Assembly (NCBI RefSeq): GCF_963675455.1
Contig: NZ_OY776217.1
Location: forward strand, 806,001 to 870,000
DNA length: 64,000 bases
Direction: 5' to 3'
Source of the DNA: Emcibacter sp.
GTDB taxonomy: Bacteria > Pseudomonadota > Alphaproteobacteria > Sphingomonadales > Emcibacteraceae
Shown here: positions 15,504-24,322 of the stretch, one piece after another
How positions within the stretch are numbered: position 1 is the first letter of the stretch
Layout of the letters: each line of letters starts with the position of its first letter
Notes under the pieces: model-generated
What the model was told of the DNA's origin: nothing
Seen by the model: only the letters and a program-made list of their open reading frames with translations
Database searches by the model: none
Made by a program: the position numbers and the translations under genes

Positions 15504-18284
15504 ATGACTGACAGTCTCATGTCATTCCCCAATCCCGAGGAAGTCCTCAGCCGCACCAGCGCCCTGGTCGCCGGGCCCACCCATGGGGTGATCATTTCTC
15601 CGGACGGGGAAGTGGAGGAATATGACCATGGAGCCTTAAGGCGCAAAATCCGTGGTCAGGCTTTTCTCATCTGCAACCCTCCGGTTATTGCCCGGCGGCT
15701 CGGCATGGCCGGTCAGAAGGCGCTCGACGTTCTTGAGCTTTTTGCCTTTGTCCGACCGGCACAATTCTGCCTGCCGCTGCCCCGCGGTCTGGCCCGGGCC
15801 CTGAAAATAGAGATCGCAGACCACAGTCTTGAGGATGAAGGCCTGATCCTGATCGAGGCGGCCCGCCGGCTGATCCGGGAAATTGCCGCGCCAAATTACC
15901 CGTACCCCGAGGGACTCCTCGCCCAGGCCCGGCAGATGGCCGAGGCCGGCTGGAGCTGGGGCCCGCTGATCCTCGGCGCCCTGAAATCCTCAGAGACTGC
16001 AACAGAATGGCGGGTCTGGGATCATCTGCCGGAATGGGAGGAAGAGGCCCCGCCCGCCCCGCCCGGCACAGAACCCGTGGGCCGGGAAGAAGCCATCGAA
16101 CGCCTTGGCGCGCTGATCGGGGCAAATGCCGAACAACGGGAAAGCCAGAAAGACTATACCGCGCTGGCCGCCCATACGTTTGATCCGCCGGAAACCGCTG
16201 AAGAACCGGTTGTTGTGCTGGCCGAGGCGGGCACCGGCATCGGCAAAACCCTGGGCTATATCGCGCCGGCCAGCCTGTGGGCCGAGAAAAACGACGGCAC
16301 CGTGTGGATATCCACCTATACCAAGAACCTGCAGCGGCAGCTGGACCAGGAACTGGACCGGCTTTACCCGGATCCAGCCACCAAGGCCCGCAAAGCGGTA
16401 ATCCGCAAGGGACGGGAAAATTACCTGTGCCTGCTGAACCTGCAGGAACTGTCCCAGTCGGCCACCCAGAATGAAGGCCGCATCCTGCTTGGCCTGGTCC
16501 AGCGCTGGGCCCGATACAGCCGGGACGGTGATATGATCGGGGGAGATTTCCCAAGCTGGCTGGGCGAACATTTCGGACAAAGTCGTTTGGCGCAACTAAC
16601 CGACCGGCGCGGCGAATGTATCTATGCCGCCTGCGCCCACTATAAAAGATGCTTCATTGAAAAATCCCGCCGCCGGTCCCGCAAAGCCTCGCTGGTGATC
16701 GCCAACCATGCCCTGGTGATGATACAGGCGGCAACCCGCACCGCCGTCAACAAGGACGGTAAACTGGAGTCCGTCAAGGACCCGGACCTGCCCAGCCGCT
16801 ATATCTTTGATGAAGGTCATCATATCTTTGATGCCGCTGACAGCGCCTTTTCCGCCCATCTGTCCGGTCAGGAAGGCCTCGATCTGCGACGCTGGGTCCG
16901 GGGTGCGGAAAATTCAAAACGCCGCGGCCGGGGCCTGGAAGGACGTCTCGAGGAACTGGTTGCAGGTGACGACGAAGCAAGGAGCCTGTTGCAGGAAGTG
17001 ATCCATGCGGCCCGCTGCCTGCCGGCCGACGGCTGGCATGGACGGCTCATTGACGGATCCCCCTTTGGCCCGGCGGAACATTTCCTCGCCGCGATACGCC
17101 AGCAACTCTATGCCCGCAACGGAAGTCGTGAGGAATTCCATTCCATCGAATGCCCCCCCATGCCACCTGTGGAAGGCCTGCCGGAAGCGGCCGAAGCTTT
17201 GCAACAGTCCCTGAAAGCCCTGGTCACGCCGATGAAGGGCCTGAGCGCCCGACTGCTCAAAAAACTGGACCAGGAAGCAGACGAACTGGACAGCGCCAGC
17301 CGCAACCGGCTGGAATCCCTGAGCCAGAGCATCAGCCGGCGACGGGAAACTATTGAATTCGGCTGGATCCCCATGCTTGATGTGCTGGCTGGCCACAAGG
17401 CGCCGGATGAGGAGTTTATCGACTGGTTTGAGCTGGACCGCCAGGGCGGCCGGGAAGTCAATGTGGGTTTTTACCGCCACTGGGTGGATCCCAGCCTGCC
17501 GTTCGCCAGCACCGTGCTGAAAAGCGCCCAGGGGTCCATGATCACCTCGGCCACGCTCCGGGACCGGTTGACGGAAAATCACAATCCGGATGTGGAATGG
17601 CATACGGCCGAGGTGCGCACAGGCGCCGCCCACCTGATCAGCCCGCCGTTGCGCCAGAGCCTCAATTCCCCGTTCGATTATCCGGCCCAGAGCCGCATTT
17701 TCATCGTCAATGACATGAACAAGCGCAGCCTTGACCAGCTTGCCGCCGCCTACCGGGAGCTGTTTCTCGCTGCGGGCGGCGGGGCGCTCGGCCTGTTTAC
17801 CGCCATCAGCCGCCTGCGCGGGGTTTACCAGCGTCTGGCCGGACCGCTGGAAGATGAGGGACTGCCGCTTTATGCCCAGCATATCGACCCCATCAATGTG
17901 GCAACCCTGGTGGACATTTTCCGGGAGGTGGAGCACAGCTGCCTGCTGGGCACCGATGCGGTCCGTGACGGCATGGATGTGCCGGGACCGTCGCTCAGGC
18001 TCTGTGTGTTCGACAAGGTACCCTGGCCGCGTCCCACATTGCTGCACAAGGCGCGCCGCAAACGCTTCGGCGGTCAGTCCTATGACGACCTGATCACCCG
18101 GCTACGCCTGAAGCAGGCCTATGGCCGCCTGATCCGGCGGCAAAGCGACCGCGGCGTGTTTGTCATGCTGGACGGGGCGACGCCGTCAAGATTGCTGAGT
18201 GCGTTCCCGGAAGGAGTGGAAGTGGAGCGGATCGGTCTTGCCGAGGCCATTCAAAAAACAAAAGAGTTTCTTAGCGAGACGTGA
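15504..18284 (+). CDS. DinG/XPD-type Fe-S ATP-dependent DNA helicase
   Basis: This 926-aa superfamily 2 helicase has Walker A AEAGTGIGKTLGYI (about residues 240-253) and the Walker B DEGHHIFDAADSAF (about 436). The C-terminal helicase motifs include GMDVPGPSLRLCVFDKVPW and LRLKQAYGRLIRRQSDRGVF. Four cysteines, C309, C372, C377 and C383 (GECIYAACAHYKRC), have the spacing of the Fe-S cluster of the XPD/DinG family. DinG-type enzymes unwind 5'-3' and resolve R-loops or damage intermediates (family knowledge). The first 200 residues, before Walker A, are unlike E. coli DinG. The end overlaps the convergent hydrolase gene by 14 bp. Confidence 0.9.
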   Translation: MTDSLMSFPNPEEVLSRTSALVAGPTHGVIISPDGEVEEYDHGALRRKIRGQAFLICNPPVIARRLGMAGQKALDVLELFAFVRPAQFCLPLPRGLARALKIEIADHSLEDEGLILIEAARRLIREIAAPNYPYPEGLLAQARQMAEAGWSWGPLILGALKSSETATEWRVWDHLPEWEEEAPPAPPGTEPVGREEAIERLGALIGANAEQRESQKDYTALAAHTFDPPETAEEPVVVLAEAGTGIGKTLGYIAPASLWAEKNDGTVWISTYTKNLQRQLDQELDRLYPDPATKARKAVIRKGRENYLCLLNLQELSQSATQNEGRILLGLVQRWARYSRDGDMIGGDFPSWLGEHFGQSRLAQLTDRRGECIYAACAHYKRCFIEKSRRRSRKASLVIANHALVMIQAATRTAVNKDGKLESVKDPDLPSRYIFDEGHHIFDAADSAFSAHLSGQEGLDLRRWVRGAENSKRRGRGLEGRLEELVAGDDEARSLLQEVIHAARCLPADGWHGRLIDGSPFGPAEHFLAAIRQQLYARNGSREEFHSIECPPMPPVEGLPEAAEALQQSLKALVTPMKGLSARLLKKLDQEADELDSASRNRLESLSQSISRRRETIEFGWIPMLDVLAGHKAPDEEFIDWFELDRQGGREVNVGFYRHWVDPSLPFASTVLKSAQGSMITSATLRDRLTENHNPDVEWHTAEVRTGAAHLISPPLRQSLNSPFDYPAQSRIFIVNDMNKRSLDQLAAAYRELFLAAGGGALGLFTAISRLRGVYQRLAGPLEDEGLPLYAQHIDPINVATLVDIFREVEHSCLLGTDAVRDGMDVPGPSLRLCVFDKVPWPRPTLLHKARRKRFGGQSYDDLITRLRLKQAYGRLIRRQSDRGVFVMLDGATPSRLLSAFPEGVEVERIGLAEAIQKTKEFLSET

Positions 18285-18900
18285 AGTCGACAATCCTGTG
18301 GATAGCCCGGTCCCAATTGTCCTCGGCAGTGAGGCCACTGGCCTTGCGCGGGACAAGATCGTGATTGCCGTCATCCAGCCATTCGATAGTAATCTTATCG
18401 GAAAGATCATATCCTGCCACCGCCTCCCGGTTACCCATGGCGTCCCGTTCCCCCTGCAGGATCAGGGACGGCGTCTTCAGGTCCCTCAGGTGATCGGTCC
18501 GCGGCTTGTCCGGCTTGCCCGGCGCATAGAAGGGATAACCGAGGCAGATCAGGCCGGCGGGGGAAAGCTCATCGGCGATCAGGCTTGCCATCCGGCCGCC
18601 CATGCTCTTGCCGCCGATATAGATTTTGCCTGTAAATCCAGTGCCTTCAAAGACCTGACGCCATGACGTCAACAGTTTCGGCTGGCGATCCGGCGGGCGT
18701 TTCTTGCCGGTTTCGCGCCGCTCGGCCATATAGGGAAATTCAAAGCGCAGGACACGTAAACCATTCTCCGCCAGCTTCTCCGCAAAATAGTCCATAAAAG
18801 GGCTGTCCATTGGCGCTCCCGCACCATGGGCGAGAATGATAAGGATGGAGGCGTCTTCCGGTCCGTTCCACAGCACCGGCAGGTCGGCGATGCTTTCCAT
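18271..18900 (-). CDS. Alpha/beta-hydrolase of the KANL3/Tex30-like family
   Basis: This 209-aa protein has the alpha/beta-hydrolase pattern: oxyanion segment ILAHGAGAPMDSPFM near residue 23, nucleophile elbow GGKSMGGRMAS with the serine in KSMGG, Asp in LILQGERDAMGN, and His in WLDDGNHDLVPRK. The triad therefore looks complete. The family (COG3571-type, predicted dienelactone-hydrolase-like) has no settled substrate. AAGGA precedes the ATG at 18900. It lies 28 bp after the GST gene start region and probably shares its transcript. Confidence 0.85.
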   Translation of the reverse strand: MESIADLPVLWNGPEDASILIILAHGAGAPMDSPFMDYFAEKLAENGLRVLRFEFPYMAERRETGKKRPPDRQPKLLTSWRQVFEGTGFTGKIYIGGKSMGGRMASLIADELSPAGLICLGYPFYAPGKPDKPRTDHLRDLKTPSLILQGERDAMGNREAVAGYDLSDKITIEWLDDGNHDLVPRKASGLTAEDNWDRAIHRIVDFTSR

Positions 18901-18928
18901 ATATCGTTCCTTATTTCACGATCATGTT

Positions 18929-19588
18929 TTATTTTACAATCATACTTGCGCCGGTTTTGAGGGTTTCCCCTTCCTCGGCCCGGGGCGGGATGGTCACGCC
19001 TTTGGCAAAGGACGGACGGGCGGCCAGCCTGTCGATCCAGGCTGAAAGGTTCGGGAATTGGCCAATCTCGAGCCCTGCCCAGGCATAGGAACGCACCCAG
19101 ACCCAGGTGGCGATGTCCACAATGGTAAAGTCGCCGCAGATATAATCCCGACCCTCAAGCTGGCCTTCCAGAACGCCGTACAGCCGGAGTGTTTCCTTCT
19201 GGTAGCGGTCGATGGCGGGCTGGATTTTTTCCGGAAAATAGCGATAAAAGACATTAGCCTGGCCCTGCATGGGACCAATACCGCTCATCTGGAACATCAA
19301 CCACTGCATCGCTTCGTAACGGCCTTTTTCATCCCTGGGCATCAGCTTGCCGGACTTTTCCGCCAGATAAAGCAGAATGGCGCCGGACTCGAATATGGCC
19401 AGGTCATTGTTGCCCCGGTCGACAATGGCCGGCACCCGGCCATTGGGATTAATCTTCAGATATTCCGGTGATTTTTGTTCATTCTTGCCGAAGTCCAGCA
19501 CATGAACAGTGTAGGGAAGCCCGAGCTCCTCCAGAGCAATGGAAATCTTGTATCCGTTTGGCGTGGCGGCCGTATAAAGGTCGATCAT
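18929..19588 (-). CDS. Glutathione S-transferase (YfcG/Ure2-like)
   Basis: The 219-aa protein has a thioredoxin-like N-terminal domain (LYTAATPNGYKISIALEELG, KINPNGRVPAIVD, FESGAILLYLAEK) and an all-helical C-terminal domain. The GSH-binding ES pair (IFESGAI) is present, and TPNGYK at the active site matches the nu-class/YfcG type, which acts as a disulfide-bond oxidoreductase in E. coli. AAAGGAA precedes the ATG at 19588. It probably forms a unit with the downstream hydrolase gene. Confidence 0.93.
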   Translation of the reverse strand: MIDLYTAATPNGYKISIALEELGLPYTVHVLDFGKNEQKSPEYLKINPNGRVPAIVDRGNNDLAIFESGAILLYLAEKSGKLMPRDEKGRYEAMQWLMFQMSGIGPMQGQANVFYRYFPEKIQPAIDRYQKETLRLYGVLEGQLEGRDYICGDFTIVDIATWVWVRSYAWAGLEIGQFPNLSAWIDRLAARPSFAKGVTIPPRAEEGETLKTGASMIVK

Positions 19589-19688
19589 GGGAAATTCCTT
19601 TGAATTTTGTGGTTCTGGCTCTTTTATCTGGGAGCAGATGATATCAGGTCAACGACCTCACAAAAAGATGATCGCCCCCAAAAGACAA

Positions 19689-20084
19689 TCAGAGAACGAT
19701 AACCTTGCCGTCTTCAATCCCCACCGCCACGGACCGCAGGGACCGGCCGCGGCAGGGACCGGCCATACATTTGCCGTCATCAATCTGGAACAGGGCGCCG
19801 TGAAAATTACACAGGAAATATTGTCCGCTTTTTTCCGTGAATACGCCTTCTTTAAGATTCAACGGCACATACATATGCGGACAGGCGTTCTGATAGGCAA
19901 AGACCTCATTTTTCCGGCGATAAACAAAGAACTCAAAAGGTTCCTTCTCGGTTCCAAAGGTAAATTCCAGCCCCTTGCCGTCCCCGATATCTTCCAGCGC
20001 ACAAAGCACATGGCCTTTTTCCGGACCGTTTGCCACGTCCGGCAGCCAGATATCCCAGATATCAAAGTCCTGGCCGCCTGACAT
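19689..20084 (-). CDS. Small Rieske-type [2Fe-2S] protein
   Basis: The 131-aa protein is a single Rieske domain. Its ligands are C68 and H70 in NACPHMYVPLN and C92 and H95 in FLCNFHGALFQ. There is no signal peptide or membrane segment, so it is a cytoplasmic ferredoxin-like electron carrier or regulator; the partner is unknown. ATG at 20084 overlaps the YciI stop (TGATG), which makes it a better choice than the TTG one codon earlier. It ends the tsaD-gpsA-yciI-Rieske unit. Confidence 0.9.
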   Translation of the reverse strand: MSGGQDFDIWDIWLPDVANGPEKGHVLCALEDIGDGKGLEFTFGTEKEPFEFFVYRRKNEVFAYQNACPHMYVPLNLKEGVFTEKSGQYFLCNFHGALFQIDDGKCMAGPCRGRSLRSVAVGIEDGKVIVL

Positions 20085-20377
20085 CAACCTTCCAGCCAGG
20101 TTCCCAGCACCGGGTTGAACGGCAGGATCCGAACCTTGTCAAACAGACCGGCCTTGGCATAGGGATCATTATCGGCAAAATTTTGCGCCGCGGCCTGGTT
20201 ATGAACATCGATCACAATCATGCTGCCCCGGGGTTTGGGCTCGTCTTCTTCGGTTAAAATCGGGCCAGCCAACTTTACAACGCCGGACTTTTCCGCATAG
20301 GCCAGATGGTCGGAACGCACGGACATGCGAAGATCCAGGCTGTCGGCCTTGTCATAGGCCAGAATGACAAAATGCAT
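20084..20377 (-). CDS. YciI-family protein
   Basis: The 97-aa protein is a complete YciI domain (dimeric alpha/beta barrel): MHFVILAYDKADSLDLRMSV, HLAYAEKSGVVKLAGPIL, and ENDPYAKAGLFDKVRILPF-type ending (here DNDPYAKAGLFDKVRILPF). The conserved His and Asp (RSDHLAY, NDPY) are present. The family function is not settled. AAGGGG precedes the ATG at 20377, 14 bp after gpsA. The tsaD-gpsA-yciI neighbourhood is common in alphaproteobacteria. Confidence 0.92.
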   Translation of the reverse strand: MHFVILAYDKADSLDLRMSVRSDHLAYAEKSGVVKLAGPILTEEDEPKPRGSMIVIDVHNQAAAQNFADNDPYAKAGLFDKVRILPFNPVLGTWLEG

Positions 20378-20391
20378 TTTATTTCCCCTTA

Positions 20392-21387
20392 TCAGAACAT
20401 TTCTTCTTTGCTGATGGGGCGGCTGAGCAGTTCCGCAATCACCTCATCCACATTCTTGTCCCCATGCAGCAAATCATAAACCGCCCGGGCGATAGGCATG
20501 TCAATTTTCTCTTCGCTGGCGATCCGGTGCAGGATTTCCGAGGTATGATAACCTTCGGCAACGGTTTTGCGGTTGTCCATCACCTCCGAGATATCCTTTC
20601 CTTGTCCCAGCGCCATGCCCAGAGACATATTGCGGGACTGCGGCGAGGAGCAGGTCAGCATCAGGTCGCCAAGACCGGACAGGCCGACCATGGTTTCGGG
20701 ATCCGCCCCCCGGCTTTCCCCGAAACGGACCATTTCCGCCAGCGAGCGGGTAATCAGGGCGGCCCGGGCGTTTTCGCCCAGGTTTTTGCCGGCCACCACA
20801 CCACAGGCAATGGCGAATACATTCTTGACCGCGCCGCCGATCTCGGCCCCGATCACATCCCGGGACAGATAGGGCCGGAAGGTGGGCTGGCCGATGGCCT
20901 CGGCCAGAGAATGCGCAAGTTTCTGGTATTTGGAGGCGATGGTCACCGCCGTCGGCAGGCCGCGGGCGGCTTCACCGGCAAAGCTCGGGCCGGACAGCAC
21001 CGCCAGGGGATTCTTGGGCATCATCTCGGCCATGACGTCACTCATCAGCTTGCCGGTTGATTGCTCGATGCCCTTGGAACAGAGCACCACAGGCACGCTT
21101 TCCTTAAGATGATTCCTGAGGTCTCCGGCCACATGGCGGACAAACTGGGCCGGCGCCACCATCAGCAGAAAGTCGGGAGTGCCCAGTTGTTCATAGCTGT
21201 TCACCGCCGTAATATTTGACGGCATTTTTACATCCGGCAGAAAAAGGCTGTTCACCCGGTCCTGATTGACAGTCGCCACCACTTCCGGCTCCCGCGCCCA
21301 GAGTATCACGTCATGACCTGACCGGGCCGCCGTAATGGCGAGTGCTGTGCCCCAGGCACCGGCGCCGACAACTGCAATTTTTCCCAT
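20392..21387 (-). CDS. gpsA: NAD(P)-dependent glycerol-3-phosphate dehydrogenase
   Basis: GpsA reduces dihydroxyacetone phosphate to sn-glycerol-3-phosphate for phospholipid synthesis. The 331-aa protein has the N-terminal dinucleotide motif VVGAGAWGTALA (residues 5-16), CSKGIEQSTGKLMSDV, SGPSFAGEAARGLPTAVT, the catalytic lysine region EIGGAVKNVFAIACG and GLSGLGDLMLTCSSPQSRN. All are standard signatures. AAGGAAG precedes the ATG at 21387. It follows tsaD by 36 bp. Confidence 0.97.
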   Translation of the reverse strand: MGKIAVVGAGAWGTALAITAARSGHDVILWAREPEVVATVNQDRVNSLFLPDVKMPSNITAVNSYEQLGTPDFLLMVAPAQFVRHVAGDLRNHLKESVPVVLCSKGIEQSTGKLMSDVMAEMMPKNPLAVLSGPSFAGEAARGLPTAVTIASKYQKLAHSLAEAIGQPTFRPYLSRDVIGAEIGGAVKNVFAIACGVVAGKNLGENARAALITRSLAEMVRFGESRGADPETMVGLSGLGDLMLTCSSPQSRNMSLGMALGQGKDISEVMDNRKTVAEGYHTSEILHRIASEEKIDMPIARAVYDLLHGDKNVDEVIAELLSRPISKEEMF

Positions 21388-21423
21388 CTGATGACTTCCT
21401 TTATTATTGTTTTTGTCTGTTAC

Positions 21424-22533
21424 TCAGGCTTTCACACCGGCCCCGATAACGGCCGGGGCATCCGGATCAAGTGGCCAGCGGGCTTTTGCCCCCACCGACA
21501 GATCGTCGACCTGTCCAAGACGCAGGCGCTCCACCCCGGCCCAGGCAATCATGGCGCCATTATCAGTACAAAGCGCTGGCGGCGGGGCAACAAGGGAAAC
21601 GCCGCGTTGTCCGCAGGCCGCTTCGAGACCCTTGCGCAGATATGTGTTGGCGGCGACACCACCGGCCACAACCAGAATATGCTGTTCCGCCTGATATTGT
21701 TCAAGATAAATATCCAGCGCCCGTCCCACCCGGTCGATAATGGCCTCGGTCAGGGCAAGCTGGAAATCGGCTGCCAGGTCATAAACATCCTGCTGGGTAA
21801 TTTCCTGGCCCAGCTTTTCGACCTCGCGGCGCACGGCGGTCTTGAGACCGGAAAAAGAGAAATTGCAGTCGGGCCGCCCTTTCAGCGGCCGGGGCAGGCT
21901 GAAACGTCCGGCTGTGCCCTTGAGGGCCGCCTTCTCAACCGCCGGACCGCCTGGATAATCCAGCCCCAGAAGCTTGGCGGTCTTGTCAAAAGCCTCACCG
22001 GCCGCATCGTCAATGGTGGTGCCGAGCCGTTCATACCGGCCCACACCCCTGACCACCTGTAGCTGGCAATGGCCGCCGGACACCAGCAGCAGCAGATAGG
22101 GAAAAGCCACCGCGTCATTGAGACGCACCGAAAGTGCATGCCCCTCCAGATGGTTGATGCCCATGAAAGGAATATCGCAGGCGCTGGCGATGGCCTTGCC
22201 GGTCATCAGGCCGACCATGACTCCGCCGATCAGGCCGGGTCCAGAGGTCGCCGCCACGGCATCCAGTTCTGAAAATTCGATTCCGGCCATCTGCAGGGCC
22301 TCGGTAATAATGTCATCCAGATGATCGATATGGGAGCGGGCGGCAATTTCCGGCACCACCCCGCCATAAGGGCGGTGTTCGTCCAGCTGGGACATCACCA
22401 CATTGGACAGGATCCGGCCCTTGCCGTCGACCACCGCCGCCGCCGTCTCGTCACAGCTGGTCTCCAGCCCCAAGACGAGGGGGGATGCCGGGGGAGTTTT
22501 CTGGTCGGAATTTTCCGGATTGTTTATTGCCAT
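21424..22533 (-). CDS. tsaD: tRNA threonylcarbamoyladenosine transferase TsaD
   Basis: TsaD transfers the threonylcarbamoyl group onto A37 of ANN-decoding tRNAs (t6A), working with TsaB and TsaE. The protein (369 aa from the ATG used) carries VLGLETSCDETAAAVVDG, the metal-binding GINHLEGHALSVRL with two histidines, LLVSGGHCQL, and VVAGGVAANTYLRKGLE. A GTG two codons upstream (22539) is also possible; neither has a clear ribosome-binding site. It is divergent from hemC with 92 bp between them, and heads the gpsA-yciI-Rieske unit. Confidence 0.97.
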   Translation of the reverse strand: MAINNPENSDQKTPPASPLVLGLETSCDETAAAVVDGKGRILSNVVMSQLDEHRPYGGVVPEIAARSHIDHLDDIITEALQMAGIEFSELDAVAATSGPGLIGGVMVGLMTGKAIASACDIPFMGINHLEGHALSVRLNDAVAFPYLLLLVSGGHCQLQVVRGVGRYERLGTTIDDAAGEAFDKTAKLLGLDYPGGPAVEKAALKGTAGRFSLPRPLKGRPDCNFSFSGLKTAVRREVEKLGQEITQQDVYDLAADFQLALTEAIIDRVGRALDIYLEQYQAEQHILVVAGGVAANTYLRKGLEAACGQRGVSLVAPPPALCTDNGAMIAWAGVERLRLGQVDDLSVGAKARWPLDPDAPAVIGAGVKA

Positions 22534-22625
22534 TTCCACTGGTACTGCTTTGGATTATATCCTACAAACACCTATATAAGGCGTTTGGCCCCAAGAAAAA
22601 AGGCTCTAACATCCGGGAATGATCC

Positions 22626-23585
22626 GTGCAAGAAAAGCTTGGAAATAAAAACATCCGTATCGGCACCCGGGGCAGCCAGCTTGCCCTGGCCCAGGCCCAT
22701 GAAACAAAAGGCCGGCTTCTTGCCGCCCATCCGGAACTGAACGAAGCGCAGATCGAAATTGTGGTTATGTCGACCCGGGGCGATCGCATCCTCGACCGGC
22801 CGCTGGCGGAGATCGGCGGCAAGGGCCTGTTTACCGAGGAAATCGAGGCCGCCCTGCTGGCCGGGGAAATTGACCTGGCCGTGCACAGCCTCAAGGATAT
22901 GCCAACCGAACTGCCGGAGGGGCTGGAGCTTGCCGCCTATCTCGAGCGGGAGGATGTGCGCGATGCCTTTATCTCATCAAAGGCTGCAAGCCTGATGGAA
23001 CTGCCGGCCGGCGCCGTTGTCGGCACCGCCTCCCTGCGCCGCCAGGCCCAGACCCTGGCCCTCAGGCCCGACCTCAAAGTGGTGACCTTCCGCGGCAACG
23101 TCCAAAGCCGTTTGCGCAAACTGGAGGCCGGCGAAGTAGACGCCACTTTCCTTGCCATGGCCGGGCTCAACCGGCTGGCGCTGGAAGACGGGCGGGTGCA
23201 TCCGCTGGCCATCGGCGAACTGCTGCCCGCCGTCGCCCAGGGCGCCATCTGCATCGAAATTGCCATAAATAATGCCCGGGCCATGGCTCTTGTCAGCCCG
23301 CTCAATCATCCGCCCACCGAGCAACAGGTGGTGGCGGAACGGGCCTTTCTCAACGAACTGGACGGCTCCTGCCGCACCCCCATCGCCGGCCTTGCCACCC
23401 TTGATGGCGGCAGGCTTCTGTTACGCGGCCGCCTGCTCGACCTGGACGGCAGTGAAGTTTACGAAGACCGGGAGGAAGGTTCCGCCGGCGAGGCCGAGAA
23501 CATCGGCCGCATACTGGGACGCCGGATGAAGGAGACAGCCGGTAAAGCCTTCTACGACAAACTTATGGCCGCGAGCGGGACCTGA
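22626..23585 (+). CDS. hemC: Porphobilinogen deaminase (hydroxymethylbilane synthase)
   Basis: HemC joins four porphobilinogens into hydroxymethylbilane. The 319-aa protein has IRIGTRGSQLALAQA at the N-terminus, catalytic Asp in DLAVHSLKDMPTELPEGL, the FRGNVQSRLRKLEAGEVDAT arginine motif, and C249 in LDGSCRTPIAG, which carries the dipyrromethane cofactor. The start is GTG at 22626; an ATG just before it is out of frame. It heads the hemC-hemD-mic60-hemY operon. Confidence 0.97.
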   Translation: MQEKLGNKNIRIGTRGSQLALAQAHETKGRLLAAHPELNEAQIEIVVMSTRGDRILDRPLAEIGGKGLFTEEIEAALLAGEIDLAVHSLKDMPTELPEGLELAAYLEREDVRDAFISSKAASLMELPAGAVVGTASLRRQAQTLALRPDLKVVTFRGNVQSRLRKLEAGEVDATFLAMAGLNRLALEDGRVHPLAIGELLPAVAQGAICIEIAINNARAMALVSPLNHPPTEQQVVAERAFLNELDGSCRTPIAGLATLDGGRLLLRGRLLDLDGSEVYEDREEGSAGEAENIGRILGRRMKETAGKAFYDKLMAASGT

Positions 23586-23590
23586 TCGTC

Positions 23591-24322
23591 ATGAGGTTTC
23601 TGCTGACACGTCCTCTGGAAGACAGCACAAAACTGGCACAGATGCTGGAAGCAGCGGGACATCAGGCAATGATCGAGCCGATGATGGACATCCGCGTCCT
23701 GGCTTTTGATCCGCCAAAGGATCCGTCCGGCTACCAGGCCGTGATTTTCACCAGTGCCAATGGCGTACGCGCCTTCCGTCACCATTTCCCGGACGTCATC
23801 CTGCCGGTTTATGCGGTCGGCCCCGCCACCGCCGCGGAAGCCCGTCTTGCCGGCTTCACAGACATCAAATCCAGCAGCCGGGATGTGGAAAAGTTGTCTC
23901 AATTGATCGCCTGCGACCCGGAACTGGATAAAAACCGGCCGCTATTACATGTGGCCGGCACAGTTGTTGCAGGCGACCTTGCAAAGTTACTGCAAAAAGT
24001 TGGTTTTTCCGTTGACCGCTGGCAACTCTATGAGGCAATCAGGGCAGACCAACTTTCGAACCCAACTCTGGAAATGTTGGATCAGGGGAGAATCGATGCC
24101 ATTACCTTTTTCTCCCCCCGCACGGCCCGCATCTTTGTGGATCTGGTCCGACAGGCGGGACGGGAGCACCCATTGAAACAGATCAAGGCGCTTTGTCTTA
24201 GTGATGCCATAATGGATGTGATAAAGTCAGTTGCATGGAAGGAAATACGGGTGGCGCCCGAACCGAACCAGCACAGCCTGTTCCGGGATATAAATATTGA
24301 GCTTGAGGAAAAATCATCATGA
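23591..24322 (+). CDS. hemD: Uroporphyrinogen-III synthase
   Basis: HemD closes hydroxymethylbilane into uroporphyrinogen III, inverting ring D. The 243-aa protein begins MRFLLTRPLEDSTKLAQML, followed by the weakly conserved family pattern VIFTSANGVRAF, YAVGPATAAEARLAGF, and ITFFSPRTARIFVDL. HemD sequences are variable, so the call also rests on the position 5 bp after hemC. It overlaps the next gene by 4 bp (ATGA). Confidence 0.93.
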   Translation: MRFLLTRPLEDSTKLAQMLEAAGHQAMIEPMMDIRVLAFDPPKDPSGYQAVIFTSANGVRAFRHHFPDVILPVYAVGPATAAEARLAGFTDIKSSSRDVEKLSQLIACDPELDKNRPLLHVAGTVVAGDLAKLLQKVGFSVDRWQLYEAIRADQLSNPTLEMLDQGRIDAITFFSPRTARIFVDLVRQAGREHPLKQIKALCLSDAIMDVIKSVAWKEIRVAPEPNQHSLFRDINIELEEKSS